Shown: piece after piece, positions 25,702-34,570 of the stretch
Numbering within the stretch: position 1 is the stretch's first letter
How the letters are laid out: each line of letters begins with the position of its first letter
Assembly: GCF_015207005.2 (NCBI RefSeq)
Contig: NZ_JADEXS020000001.1
Location: forward strand, 8,393,001-8,457,000
Reading direction: 5' to 3'
Source: Desmonostoc muscorum LEGE 12446
GTDB taxonomy: Bacteria > Cyanobacteriota > Cyanobacteriia > Cyanobacteriales > Nostocaceae
Length of the DNA stretch: 64,000 bases
Notes under the pieces: model-generated
Database searches by the model: none
Told to the model about the DNA's origin: nothing
What the model saw: the letters and a program-made list of their open reading frames with translations, nothing else
Program-made: the position numbers and the translations under genes

Positions 25702-27057
25702 TTACATCGATTTTGTCAACCTCGCGTTAACTAATCTTTTTGGTTTTTTTACACATTGTTTTTTTGATTTGCGGTGTGACTTCCATTTACGAATGCTCAT
25801 GACAATTGAGCCAAAGTCCCGACTGGCAAAGGCTATTGTTTTATTCGCACTGTGCCAAATTGTATCCGCCTCAGTTGGTTCAAGTGGAGGTGTACAGCGA
25901 TCGCCATATCGGTCAAATAGTTGGCGTGGTTCAGGATGATAAGCGATTTTGTGTCTAGTGAGTAAATTAGATGTACCTAGTAGATTACGAGCTAATTTGT
26001 AGCCAGAATTGTTTCTGTTTCCCTCAGATTCGCCATAAGTTAGTAAAGTGCGATCGCTCAAAGTTAAACAAATAGACAAAGGAACAGACACTCCGCTAGC
26101 GCGTAGTTGTTTAAGAGATGAGCGATTATCTCTGGTTGTAGCCTGTGTTACTGTCCCTCGTCGGCAATGCAAGGTTGAGCGAGGTGCAGTAATAGAATGT
26201 TGCAGTAACGCTGCTTGTGGGTCAATAACTTCTCCATTTTTCGCTCTTGTGAGAAGCTGCACCCACTTGCGCCAACGTTGCTCAGAAAGTTCGTAGGGAA
26301 ATAAGGCTGTAGAATCAAATGCGGTTTCTAGCTCTTCCACGTTGTACTGACAGTTTGACCAATGCTCTAGGGTAATGGGGATGGTTGCACTCAATATTCC
26401 ATCCACCACCCGTCTGCGAAGCATACCTGGCAGTCTCATGGAACGAGCTAAGTTGCAAATGGCTGGATCTGCGTTTTGGATAATCGTCAGTTGGCGATTG
26501 AGATACAGCCATTCAGCAGGATTCAAGAAATGGCTGCATTTAAAGTAAACGTGCAGGGATTTCCCACCTGTGTAAACTACGGCGGCAGGTTCCAAGTTGA
26601 TTTCATCCTTTAGCCGAACTACAGCTTGTCGCTGCTCACTCAATGCCAAATCATCAATTTCGTAGAATAAACATTGGCATTGACTAACGTGGTGATTGCT
26701 GATTCCCTTGTCTGGTTGGTTGGGGTAAAAGCTGACTGTAGCACCAAGATATGACATTTTAAATGCCAATGCCCAACCATCAGCATAGCGTTTAGGTGTC
26801 AGTCGCCAGCAGGTGTTGCCTTGTTTGTCTCGACCTCCGTAAGTACAGCAGTAGAGTTGAAATCCTTGCTGGGTGATTTTACCGCAGAGAATGTAGTGGG
26901 AGTAGACAAATTGACCATTGCGACAGTAGTTATTCCAGTTTTCAGGTATCATTTCTGTGGGCAAGTCCCAGGAAATCCTGAGCCAAATTTTGGTTCCGGT
27001 GGTAAAGCCTATTTGTCTAAGAAATTTAATGGTTGTTTGTCTGGGATTGAAGGACAT
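25702..27057 (-). CDS. archaeo-eukaryotic primase-like replication protein
   Basis: 451 residues. CQCLFYEIDDLALSEQ (acidic motif I), AAVVYTGGKSLHVYFK (motif II, sGGxxxHxyF) about 40 residues later and DPAICNLARSMRLPGMLRR (motif III and the RLPG block) are the three signatures of AEP-type plasmid primases and RepB-like proteins. The C-terminal ~150 residues are basic and poorly conserved, perhaps a DNA-binding tail. Expected role: priming replication of the element or of the transferred strand. It lies just downstream of the relaxase on the same strand. Confidence 0.7.
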   Translation of the reverse strand: MSFNPRQTTIKFLRQIGFTTGTKIWLRISWDLPTEMIPENWNNYCRNGQFVYSHYILCGKITQQGFQLYCCTYGGRDKQGNTCWRLTPKRYADGWALAFKMSYLGATVSFYPNQPDKGISNHHVSQCQCLFYEIDDLALSEQRQAVVRLKDEINLEPAAVVYTGGKSLHVYFKCSHFLNPAEWLYLNRQLTIIQNADPAICNLARSMRLPGMLRRRVVDGILSATIPITLEHWSNCQYNVEELETAFDSTALFPYELSEQRWRKWVQLLTRAKNGEVIDPQAALLQHSITAPRSTLHCRRGTVTQATTRDNRSSLKQLRASGVSVPLSICLTLSDRTLLTYGESEGNRNNSGYKLARNLLGTSNLLTRHKIAYHPEPRQLFDRYGDRCTPPLEPTEADTIWHSANKTIAFASRDFGSIVMSIRKWKSHRKSKKQCVKKPKRLVNARLTKSM

Positions 27058-27147
27058 GGCAGTTACGCCTAAAGGTTCATTTCCCAGTGGCGCAATCGCG
27101 CTCTTGTTTACAAAATCTCAGTTAAAGCCTAACTTTGGTTACTAATA

Positions 27148-28650
27148 TTAAAGTTCCCAACCTTGAGACTCTGCTATTCGACTTTGGTTGGGTTGCAGTT
27201 TGCTCAGGGTTAGCATCCCGTTACAGTCTGCTTTACCTGGAGAAACTTGTTTGGCTTGAGGTAGTTCAGCCAGTATCTTAGCTATCAAGTCCTCAACTTT
27301 CTCATTATCTTTAAAAGCGATGACTACTGTATCAAGCGATCGCAAAAGTTCTAAAGGTAATTGCTCGCTATCATCTACACTCCAATACAACGTAGGTTTG
27401 CGCTGTTTTTTGTCAATGGTTGATTCTAAGGCAATGGCAGAGAGAACTTCAATCGGGTCACTCACCAATACTGCTCTTTCTACTGTGGCATCTGTAGCAA
27501 TCCAAAAACTACCTTTTTTTGTCGGTTCAGAGTTGAGAGTAATGGCGGTGAAGTTACCTGTTGGTTCTAGCTGCTTGGCAAGAGTTGGAAGATCATCGAG
27601 CGTGCGTTCCACAAATATTGCTTGACCTGTTTGACTTGCATAGAGCCAACCCTTTTCATACAATTCTGTGAGCAGAGAATTGGGTAAATTGTACTGCTGG
27701 CTTAAGTTTAGGCGTATTTGCTCCCAGTTTGTTGGTTCTCGTGTAGGCAAGGAGTTTGTTTGAGTAACTGGCGTGGTATTTTCAACAGTTTGCTCCATGA
27801 GTTTCTGGATACGTTTGTCATCCTGTTTTGAAGGCACTGCTGGTGTGAGATTTTCGACAGCTTGATCCATAAGTTTCTGGATGCGTTTGTCATCCCGCTT
27901 GGGACTGTAGTTTACACCTCGATGCTTTTGTAAACCAGGAAAGGTATATGCTTTACCCAGATGCGTACCACTAAAAGCCACACCATCAAGTTGGTAACTA
28001 ATGCCTTTGACAATGCCTGTGCGAGTATAACCAACACGGACATTAATACCTTGTTGTTGCGATCGCTCTATTAACTCTGGCATAGTGGGATGGTCGTGGG
28101 TTGCTTGGTCGAGCGATCGCTGGAGTCTCACTCTAACGCTTTCCTCTCCAGTTATGGCAAGTTGCCTACGTTCACCTGTAGTTGGACTGTGCTTATCTTT
28201 TTCCCAACTTGGTTGCACCGATTGCAAATTGTATTCCTGCTCCAACTTGCGAATTACCGCTTCACTTCTGCGATCGTCCCAGCTATCAGAAACTGTAGTG
28301 CCATCTAATTGAATGCGACTGGCAGCAATATGTATGTGTTCATGAGTCCGGTCAGTATGCCGCACTACGACATATTGGTTCATATCAAAACCCATTGCTT
28401 GCAGATACTTTTGGGCGATTTCATCCCAAGTATCATCATCTAAACTCTCTTTATGGGCCAAACTCAGAGAAGCGTGATAAACAGCCCTGTTCACCTTCGG
28501 GTTTAATCTTCGAGATATACCAAATTCAGCTGCTAGTTCGCGTGGGTTTGTTCCTTCCATATTCCCACCGATTTGTCTTGCTCCATCTTTGCCAAAGAGG
28601 TAGTTTAGCAGTCCCCGAAAACTTTTACCTTTGATGTGCTTGCCAATCAT
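27148..28650 (-). CDS. relaxase / mobilization nuclease
   Basis: 500 residues. The N-terminal MIGKHIKGKSFRGLLNYLFG and VYHASLSLAHKESLDDDTW, then VVVRHTDRTHEHIHIAASR carry the three-histidine HxDxxHxHxH motif of MOBP/VirD2-type relaxases, which nick oriT and stay bound to the 5' end. Around residue 250-300 a 24-residue unit (RDDKRIQKLMDQAVEN) occurs twice in tandem. The C-terminal part is of unknown role. The ATG overlaps the MobC stop (ATGA), so translation is coupled. Confidence 0.85.
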   Translation of the reverse strand: MIGKHIKGKSFRGLLNYLFGKDGARQIGGNMEGTNPRELAAEFGISRRLNPKVNRAVYHASLSLAHKESLDDDTWDEIAQKYLQAMGFDMNQYVVVRHTDRTHEHIHIAASRIQLDGTTVSDSWDDRRSEAVIRKLEQEYNLQSVQPSWEKDKHSPTTGERRQLAITGEESVRVRLQRSLDQATHDHPTMPELIERSQQQGINVRVGYTRTGIVKGISYQLDGVAFSGTHLGKAYTFPGLQKHRGVNYSPKRDDKRIQKLMDQAVENLTPAVPSKQDDKRIQKLMEQTVENTTPVTQTNSLPTREPTNWEQIRLNLSQQYNLPNSLLTELYEKGWLYASQTGQAIFVERTLDDLPTLAKQLEPTGNFTAITLNSEPTKKGSFWIATDATVERAVLVSDPIEVLSAIALESTIDKKQRKPTLYWSVDDSEQLPLELLRSLDTVVIAFKDNEKVEDLIAKILAELPQAKQVSPGKADCNGMLTLSKLQPNQSRIAESQGWEL

Positions 28651-29057
28651 GCTTCATCTTGTAAATCAGTGATTAAATCAATTTCAGCAATCTCTCGCCG
28701 CACCTGTTTCACCAAATCTCTTACCTGTGACAACAATGCTCTATCTACGACCACAGGTTCTCCCATGAGTGCTGAAGTATTGATTGCTTTAGCTATTTGA
28801 TTGAGGTTGTTACCTATTTTCCCCAACTCCCAGTAAGTTTGGCCTGCTACTTTGGTGACACGCCTGGGCAATCTATTTTTCAGAGTCTTGGCACGAAACA
28901 ATTCACTGATTGTGAGATTGTTTTCAGATGCCATCTGCTGTGCTTTTTCATATTCTTTTGGAGTCAATCTAATATCTATCCTTAATGAGCGCTTTTGCAT
29001 TATCAGTGCATTAGTCATTGGTTTTTTCAGTTTGACAGTATTGTTACGAGTAGTCAT
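28647..29057 (-). CDS. mobC: relaxosome accessory protein MobC
   Basis: 136 residues from the ATG at 29057. An N-terminal ribbon-helix-helix-type segment (LRIDIRLTPKEYEKAQQMAS then LTISELFRAKTL) and the central YWELGKIGNNLNQIAKAINT are the hallmark of MobC/MbeC-type proteins that bind oriT and help the relaxase. The stop overlaps the relaxase start. oriT is expected just upstream. Confidence 0.85.
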   Translation of the reverse strand: MTTRNNTVKLKKPMTNALIMQKRSLRIDIRLTPKEYEKAQQMASENNLTISELFRAKTLKNRLPRRVTKVAGQTYWELGKIGNNLNQIAKAINTSALMGEPVVVDRALLSQVRDLVKQVRREIAEIDLITDLQDEA

Positions 29058-29060
29058 CAA

Positions 29061-29344
29061 CCAACTGTCTATTTTTGAGTTTGTAATGCGAAAGCAACTA
29101 CAACAAATTTAGTGCGATCGCTACGCACTTCCATTACTGTGCGAGAGTGCTATAGGCGATCGCTCTCTTGCACCATCACTTCTAAAGCGTCAGTTCACTA
29201 ATATAAATTGACAAAGACAAAATTATGTGTTATGTCGTATCTGGGTAGTTAGTTATGATATCAAAGTTTCCACGGTCTTTATTTTGAGAATATCAGCGTT
29301 ATTTTTAACGTAAGTGTTCAAGCAGACATGATATTTTTGGTAAA
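29061..29344. other. intergenic region upstream of mobC, possible oriT
   Basis: No gene. By position this is where an oriT would be expected. Two features are visible: GCGATCGC sites flanking TACGCACTTCCATTACTGTG near 29115-29165, and an inverted repeat ATCAGCGTT at 29292-29300 with AACGCTGAT at 29344-29352. Neither can be assigned as oriT from sequence alone. Confidence 0.3.
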
Positions 29345-29524
29345 ACGCTGATTTATGGCTAAATATGCAGTTTTAACTCCCTTTACAATTAAGGCTCCGA
29401 GTTCATCTACCAAAGCAGAAGAATCACCAAATTGATGCGCCTCCTAACTAAAAAACCCAGATGAAATATTCGGAAGTTCTGCTATATATGACTGCCAATA
29501 TTGTTCTAATTTCTCATTATTCAT
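29345..29524 (-). pseudogene. ASCH-domain protein, N-terminal remnant
   Basis: Reading leftward from an ATG at 29524: MNNEKLEQYWQSYIAELP, an in-frame TAG, then HQFGDSSALVDELGALIV and KGVKTA. ASCH-domain proteins start with a YWQSFLAEL-like helix and have the WxFGDSxxLADELGxLVxxGxKTAT block, so the match is good. The fragment has one nonsense codon and ends about 50 residues in. It is a dead N-terminal piece, the rest lost upstream of mobC. Confidence 0.6.
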
Positions 29525-29545
29525 CGGAATTTTTTGAGCGAGTAA

Positions 29546-30085
29546 TCAATCTTTTCTGCCTAATTCAAAAGTTTGCTCAATACATAATTCACCCTTAAAT
29601 TCCACCTCTTCTGATCGCACTAGGTTCATTCCTAAACGTCTAAGCAAATTGATGGATGGTTTATTTCGCATATCAGTTATACCAACAATCTTGTTGATAG
29701 CTTCAAGCTCAAACAGTGAATCAATTAGAGCTTGAACAGCTTCTTTAGCATATCCTTTACCTTGCGCATCAGGACTCAAAGTAAAACCAATTTCCACGAT
29801 TGTTGGATTTTCAGCATAAATCTGCATCCCGATGTCACCAAGGAGTAAGTTGGATTGCTTGTGTGCGATCGCAATTTGAAACCATTCGCCTGGTATCCCG
29901 ATTCCTGCTGTCTGCATTTCGTTGATAAAGAGTTTTGCTTCAGCCTCAGAGAGCATTGACCAACTTTGGAATCGAGCTACTTGAGGGTCTTGGCGGTAAG
30001 CAAGAAATCGTTCCAGATCCAGATCAATAAACCGACGGAGAATCAGCCGTTCAGTTGCTTGGGGTAGAAAATTCTCTGAAAACAA
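29546..30085 (-). CDS. RimJ/RimL-type GNAT acetyltransferase
   Basis: 179 residues. TERLILRRFIDLDLERFLAY at the start, FTLSPDAQGKGYAKEAVQAL (acetyl-CoA loop Q/RxxGxG/A) near residue 105-124 and NKPSINLLRRLGM are the GNAT signature blocks of the RimJ/RimL group. These enzymes acetylate amino-terminal groups of proteins or small amines; the substrate here is unknown. The TTG at 30085, five bases after AAGGAGAAGG, is the likely start. Confidence 0.8.
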   Translation of the reverse strand: MFSENFLPQATERLILRRFIDLDLERFLAYRQDPQVARFQSWSMLSEAEAKLFINEMQTAGIGIPGEWFQIAIAHKQSNLLLGDIGMQIYAENPTIVEIGFTLSPDAQGKGYAKEAVQALIDSLFELEAINKIVGITDMRNKPSINLLRRLGMNLVRSEEVEFKGELCIEQTFELGRKD

Positions 30086-30134
30086 GAGAATCCTTCTCCT
30101 TTTTGCTTAATTGAGATGCGCTCAACACCTGCTA

Positions 30135-30219
30135 GCTAACGTTCGCGCTCGCCGGACTCCTACAAATCCAGCTACTAGCTAGTATACTCCAAAGTTCCGG
30201 TGCATTCCGGTTGTTATGC
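30135..30219 (-). repeat. possible attC-like flank of the acetyltransferase gene
   Basis: On the minus strand the stop codon of the AAC(3)-I homologue lies in GCATAACAACCGG, and ~80 bases later the sequence ends TCCGGCGAGCGCGAACGTTAGC. TAAC pairs with GTTA and CCGGA with TCCGG, and the size fits an integron attC site. The outer heptamers do not fully meet the RYYYAAC/GTTRRRY consensus and no integrase is in the window, so this is only suggestive. Confidence 0.3.
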
Positions 30220-30654
30220 ATTTTCATCGCCGACCGGAACAGCAATATCGAAATGAAGCACATCTTCGCGTACCCCAAGCTTTGTGTAGAGTGCAATCGC
30301 AGGGTCATCCCCGATGTCCGCCTGGACGAAAATAACATAAGCTGCTCGCGCTACAGCGATCTTCTTTAATTCCTGGATTAATGCAGTGGCAATTCCTTCA
30401 CGTCGATGCGCTGCTGCAACAGCCAAATCGTAAATATAAATTTCACTACGCTCCTGCTCAAACTTCTGGAGTTCGTAAGCGGCGATACCTCCGACTACTG
30501 ATCCATTTTTTAATGCTGCAAGCGCAATGAAATAATCGCTGTTTAACAAACGCTTGAGATAGGCATTACTTGGACGAGACGAGCTATAGGTATCAACTTC
30601 ATCGAAAGCCTCACCGAAGGTAATCAATAAGTCCTCCATAAGTGTCAATTTCAC
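30214..30654 (-). CDS. AAC(3)-I-like aminoglycoside acetyltransferase, N-terminally shortened
   Basis: [65 protein letters not shown] and [10 protein letters not shown] follow the AAC(3)-Ia sequence block by block, including the GNAT acetyl-CoA loop. Compared with AAC(3)-Ia about 12 N-terminal residues are missing: similarity starts at [20 protein letters not shown], right at the junction with intein sequence near 30645. The start would be the GTG at 30654 or the ATG at 30639. Enzymes of this group acetylate the 3-amino group of gentamicin-type drugs; whether the shortened form is active is unknown. Confidence 0.75.
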   Translation of the reverse strand: MKLTLMEDLLITFGEAFDEVDTYSSSRPSNAYLKRLLNSDYFIALAALKNGSVVGGIAAYELQKFEQERSEIYIYDLAVAAAHRREGIATALIQELKKIAVARAAYVIFVQADIGDDPAIALYTKLGVREDVLHFDIAVPVGDENA

Positions 30655-31586
30655 TATTAATGGCTGGAAACCTTTAGCTAATTTGAAGTGTGGTGATCAG
30701 ATCGCAGTGCCGCGTCAACTCGATATTTTTGGAGAAGAAACTCTTCGTGCTTGTGAGGTGAAATTACTGGGTTATCTTATCGGAGATGGATGTCTATCTG
30801 CCACAAACATGGTTCAGTTTGCTAACAACAATCCTGCTATTGGGACAGATTTTGTTGAAGCGGTTTTAGGATTTAGTCCCTTTGTCAAAGTGCAAATGGA
30901 CTCTCTAGAAAAAAGAGCAATTAGGTACTGCGTTTCGAGAAATTTAGAATTTACTACAGCACAAAGAAAAATTTTTGCTGAGTGTCTAGCTTCTTTCATG
31001 AAATCATCAGCTAATACTATTTGGACTCAGAAAGAGTTAGCTAAAGCAATCAATGTTACACCTGCTTTGGTGAGTCAATGGGTACAGGGTAATTGTGTTC
31101 CTAATCAAACAACTTTTGTAAAATTATGTCAAACTCTAGTTGTAGAACCAGAAGAAATTGCCCCGTATGGAATTTTAGCAATTACTAAAAACGCTAAAAA
31201 TTTACTTTCTCTGTGGTTACAAGAATTAGGGCTGAATGGTAAAACATCTCATAGCAAAGTTGTTCCATCAATAGTCTTTCAATTGAAGCGAGAACAAGTA
31301 GCACTGTTTTTAAATCGTCTCTTTGCTACTGATGGATGGGCAACAGTTCTTAAAAGCGGGTAGTCACAGCTAGGATATGCAACAGTTAATGAAAAACTGG
31401 CACGACAAGTACAACATCTTCTATTGCGGTTTGGTATAATAGCTGCTTTGAAAAAACGATATGTTAAATATAAAGATCATCGTCGAATTGCTTGGCAATT
31501 GGATATTACTGATGCCAAATCTCTGAAAATTTTCATTGACGAAATTGGTATTTTTGGCAAAAAAAAAGCACTATCTTCAGTTAAAG
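30645..31586 (+). pseudogene. orphan DnaB-type intein with homing-endonuclease domain, broken
   Basis: From about 30645 the frame reads [20 protein letters not shown], the block B/C region of cyanobacterial DnaB inteins. LLGYLIGDGCL is LAGLIDADG motif 1 and FLNRLFATDGWA motif 2. Between them lies a helix-turn-helix segment (QKELAKAINVTPALVSQWVQ). A TAG at 31361-31363 interrupts the frame; sense resumes with QLGYATVNEKLARQVQHLLL and continues to LSSVKA, where an IS element begins. Block A with the N-terminal Cys and the C-terminal splicing block are missing, and no DnaB extein flanks it. It cannot splice; it is a displaced fossil. Confidence 0.7.
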
Positions 31587-31702
31587 CCCACATTCCGCAC
31601 CCTAACTGTCACAAGTTCATTAGTACTTAACTAATTTTCACTAAATAGTACTTATGAACTATAACGAGGAGTAGTATTTTAAAACTTAATAAGAATAATT
31701 AG

Positions 31703-31737
31703 CAGTAAACCAAAAAGTTTTTCTCCAAAGAGCGATC
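31703..31737 (-). repeat. IS-end repeat, inverted copy
   Basis: CAGTAAACCAAAAAGTTTTT, then CTCCAAAGAGCGATC. It is the reverse complement of the repeat at 19094, 23593 and 32854 and lies inside the IS1634-like remnant. With the copy at 32854 it forms an inverted pair ~1.15 kb apart, as the ends of a second element would. Confidence 0.6.
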
Positions 31738-31924
31738 GCGGAAATACTTATATTTTTTGATACTTATTGATACACAATTATCTAACCAGCAGACATAGTA
31801 TAAATGATGATTACTTATGATTAGTTGGTCGAGAAATGGTCAGAACTAACCTGACGGAAGAGTAAATAGATTTTTAGGTACATAAAATATGAAAATTTGA
31901 ACAGATGTTGTTTACTCTGTTCTT

Positions 31925-32305
31925 ATGCTTTCTGAATATAAGGCGCAGCAAAGCTGTGAAAGAGGATTTGGATTTCTCAAAGACCCCTTATTTTTTGCAG
32001 ATAGTATTTTTCTGAAATCTCCAGAAAGAATTGAAGCTATGGCTATGATAATGGGATTATGCCTATTAGTCTATACTTTAGCTCAAAGACAAATAAGAAA
32101 AGCTTTATCAGCATCGGAATCTACTATTAAAAATCAGCTTGGTAAATCTGTAAATAACCCAACTATGCGATGGATATTTCAATGTTTTCAATCCATACAT
32201 TTAGTGAAAGTTGATAATGAAATATCAATATCAAATTTGACTTCAGAAAGAGAATATATTCTGAATTTTCTGCCAGAGAATTGTCACTACTATTATAAAT
32301 TGTAA
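31925..32305 (+). pseudogene. IS1634-family transposase, C-terminal remnant
   Basis: 126 residues. YKAQQSCERGFGFLKDPLFF, then FLKSPERIEAMAMIMGLCLL and VYTLAQRQIRKAL match the C-terminal third of IS1634-type DDE transposases (E of the DDE triad in the ERGF block). The full protein would be roughly 450-550 residues; the N-terminal DDE part is gone, so it is inactive. Confidence 0.8.
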
Positions 32306-32881
32306 TCAGACTATATCGAAAACTTATTTGTGATAGAGACTATTAATAAAAATTAATAGTTAGAAATTATAATGGTTTTTAATCGACATCTCATAAGCTA
32401 AATACAAATATTTTCGTAACAATCATAAGTTTTTATCTATCGAGAAAACATAAATAATTATTGCTGCTTATTGAGAATATAAATATTATTTAGGCTAGGT
32501 CAATAATCTCCCTACATAAACAATAAAGTATTCTTTTACTCTCATTCTAGAGGCAATACTCAGTAATAACCCCTTTGTGACAGTTAGGGTGCGGAATGTG
32601 GGATGTATGTTTAGTTTTGTGAAAAGCTTGAAACCAAGTATTTATAGGCTATGTAACCTGCTGTATACTTCATCACTCTTGGTTTATCTTTAATGTTGGC
32701 TTGCTTAGATACTTTCAGTATCTTTGTTTACTCGTGTTTAAGAACAATTGGCTAATATTTTGTACTACATCTTGAAGTGCAAAATGTAGGATATAAACTT
32801 TAATTATATTTAAGTATTATATACTACTTTAATCTAAGTACTTGTGACTAGTAGTCGCTCTTTGGGAAAAAACTTTTTGGT
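32306..32881. repeat. gene-free stretch ending in an IS-end repeat
   Basis: No gene is seen in the 576 bases between the transposase fragment and the peptidase. It includes the right terminal repeat of the IS1634-like remnant (32575-32602), the 19-base segment AAGTATTATATACTACTTT shared with 19009 (32812-32830), and most of the repeat TCGCTCTTTGGGAAAAAACT, then TTTTGGTTTACTG (32854-32887), whose last bases overlap the peptidase stop codon. Confidence 0.6.
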
Positions 32882-34570
32882 TTACTGTATATAGTTAGAT
32901 TCGATCAAATTCATCACATTAGGAATTCCCAATCCTGTAAGTGGGTTCCATCCAGGACGGGCAGTAAAGCCAGGCAATTTGAAAGGAGTAACTGAGCCTT
33001 CTGATGCGATCGCCTGCAAAATCATATCTGTATTGCCTGTGGTAATAGGTCGAAAAACAATAGCTTGGTCTTGCCAAAGACTGTACAGTAGGGGGTTAAC
33101 AAAACCTACTCTTGGTAAATCTTGCGATCGCCTGGCTTGGTTGAGACAAGCAATTATCGCCGCCCAAACAGGAGCCGCCAAACTCGTACCACCAGCATCA
33201 TTGCGCCATTGGTTAGCAATGAGACTCAAATAAGCAGCAGTATTACCATTGTTATCAGCTCCCCAAGCCATGAGTGCAACATCAGGAAAGCCTCGTCCAT
33301 AAGGGATAACCGCCGGTGCATCTCCACTACGGGGATAATAAGGTTCGAGAACTGCTTGCTGCCATTGTGGGATAGGGATATGTTCGCTGAAGCCGCCACT
33401 GCTGGCCATGCGCTCAATTTGCAGTGCTTTCTCTAAGCCAAGGGATACAGGCGCACTCCAGGCCGTTTCTTTATAAGGTTCCCAGCAATCAATCTGAGTT
33501 CCACCCACAGCTAAAACTCGTTCCTCTACTGCTGGAAAAATCCCATGCGGCCAAGGAGCATCGCAAACTCTTTGCCCATTAAATTGACGCTGGGGTAAAC
33601 CATCAAACACACCCCAATCACCGCTTCCGGCTATGAAAGTAATTCCCAATGCTGCGGCTCGATCTAGTAGACCAGCAATGACTTCTGAACCGTGAACTCG
33701 ATAATATTGGCGTTCTGGGGCACTCCAAGTAGTACAAGCAATGGTGGGTTGAAAATGCGTATCGCTCAGAATAGCCAACAAAAAAGTAGCCCAAGGGTCA
33801 GCAAAATACTCTGGATCTATAAAATATACGACAATGCGAGAACAACGAGCGATCGCTCCTAGCCATTGAACCACCATTGTCGTCTCCCACTGATAAAGCG
33901 GGTGAGATGCCCTAGCACCCATTGCGCCTACCTGCACGCTGTAAACTGATGGTGGTTGAATATTGAAGATATGCCAAAAACGATGCAGGTCGTCTGGGTT
34001 AGGGTAGCCGCCTAAAGCCATCACAGCTATAGTTTCACCACTGCCATTCCACTGTTCGGGAAACTGGTAAACGCGTCGAATATCGGCTGGTGTGGCTCCA
34101 AACATATCAGCAGGTAAGGGAATTTCAGACGTGCTGCTGTCATTCGTTATAGGTGACAATTGTCTTGGTATTGCCTCTGACCACTCCCTATTTGGGAGAA
34201 TCTGCATTGACTGAACATAACCAGCAAGTTTTCGCGGAAGTATTGACCTTGCTTGAAAGGTGCGATGAGATTTGCGTGAGAGCAGTTTTTGGACAGCACT
34301 TTCTCCGAAAGCACTACAAAGTTGTTTGGGAGTCACACGCAAGAGCATTTGCTGTTCATCAAGGGAGGGAAAGGCTAGAGGAACCATACCATAGGCTTTA
34401 AACCAATTTTCTAATTCTTCCCGCTCCGCTTGGGGAATAGCAACTAACTTCGCTAATTGAGAGCGATCGCAGTATTTGCCATAATCAGGATGTTTAGGGT
34501 TAGACACTGCATCAGCTAACTCACGAATTACATGAGGCTGTGCAGCATCAAGAATCAAACTGAGGTACAT
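32882..34570 (-). CDS. S53-family (sedolisin/kumamolisin-like) serine peptidase
   Basis: 562 residues: an N-terminal activation prodomain (about 1-125), then the catalytic domain. [13 protein letters not shown] holds the catalytic Ser and [11 protein letters not shown] the oxyanion Asp. The E-x-x-x-D helix reads [14 protein letters not shown]: Glu229 is present but the catalytic Asp position (233) is Val. The enzyme may therefore be weakened, inactive or use another residue. No signal peptide, so it acts inside the cell unless exported otherwise. The ATG overlaps the end of the halogenase-like gene by 16 bases. Within this operon a role in trimming a peptide intermediate is plausible. The 3' end abuts an IS end. 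Confidence 0.8.
   Translation of the reverse strand: MYLSLILDAAQPHVIRELADAVSNPKHPDYGKYCDRSQLAKLVAIPQAEREELENWFKAYGMVPLAFPSLDEQQMLLRVTPKQLCSAFGESAVQKLLSRKSHRTFQARSILPRKLAGYVQSMQILPNREWSEAIPRQLSPITNDSSTSEIPLPADMFGATPADIRRVYQFPEQWNGSGETIAVMALGGYPNPDDLHRFWHIFNIQPPSVYSVQVGAMGARASHPLYQWETTMVVQWLGAIARCSRIVVYFIDPEYFADPWATFLLAILSDTHFQPTIACTTWSAPERQYYRVHGSEVIAGLLDRAAALGITFIAGSGDWGVFDGLPQRQFNGQRVCDAPWPHGIFPAVEERVLAVGGTQIDCWEPYKETAWSAPVSLGLEKALQIERMASSGGFSEHIPIPQWQQAVLEPYYPRSGDAPAVIPYGRGFPDVALMAWGADNNGNTAAYLSLIANQWRNDAGGTSLAAPVWAAIIACLNQARRSQDLPRVGFVNPLLYSLWQDQAIVFRPITTGNTDMILQAIASEGSVTPFKLPGFTARPGWNPLTGLGIPNVMNLIESNYIQ

Larger units (their letters stand above)
31587..32602. mobile_element. decayed IS1634-like element with 28-bp perfect terminal inverted repeats
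   Basis: 31587-31614 begins CCCACATTCCGCACC and ends CTGTCACAA; 32575-32602 is its exact reverse complement over all 28 bases. The interior contains only the C-terminal part of a transposase (31925-32305) and a copy of a second repeat family at 31703. A full IS1634-type element would be longer, so an internal deletion has occurred. I see no target duplication at the borders (AAAG against ATGT). It truncates the intein fossil on the left. Confidence 0.7.

Noticed and set aside
29061..29344. Definite oriT
   Set aside because: Position is right, but no inverted repeat with a recognisable nick site next to it could be identified by eye.
34153..34401. Plus-strand frames opposite the peptidase and halogenase genes
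   Set aside because: Shadows of the minus-strand coding sequence without start signals or known content.
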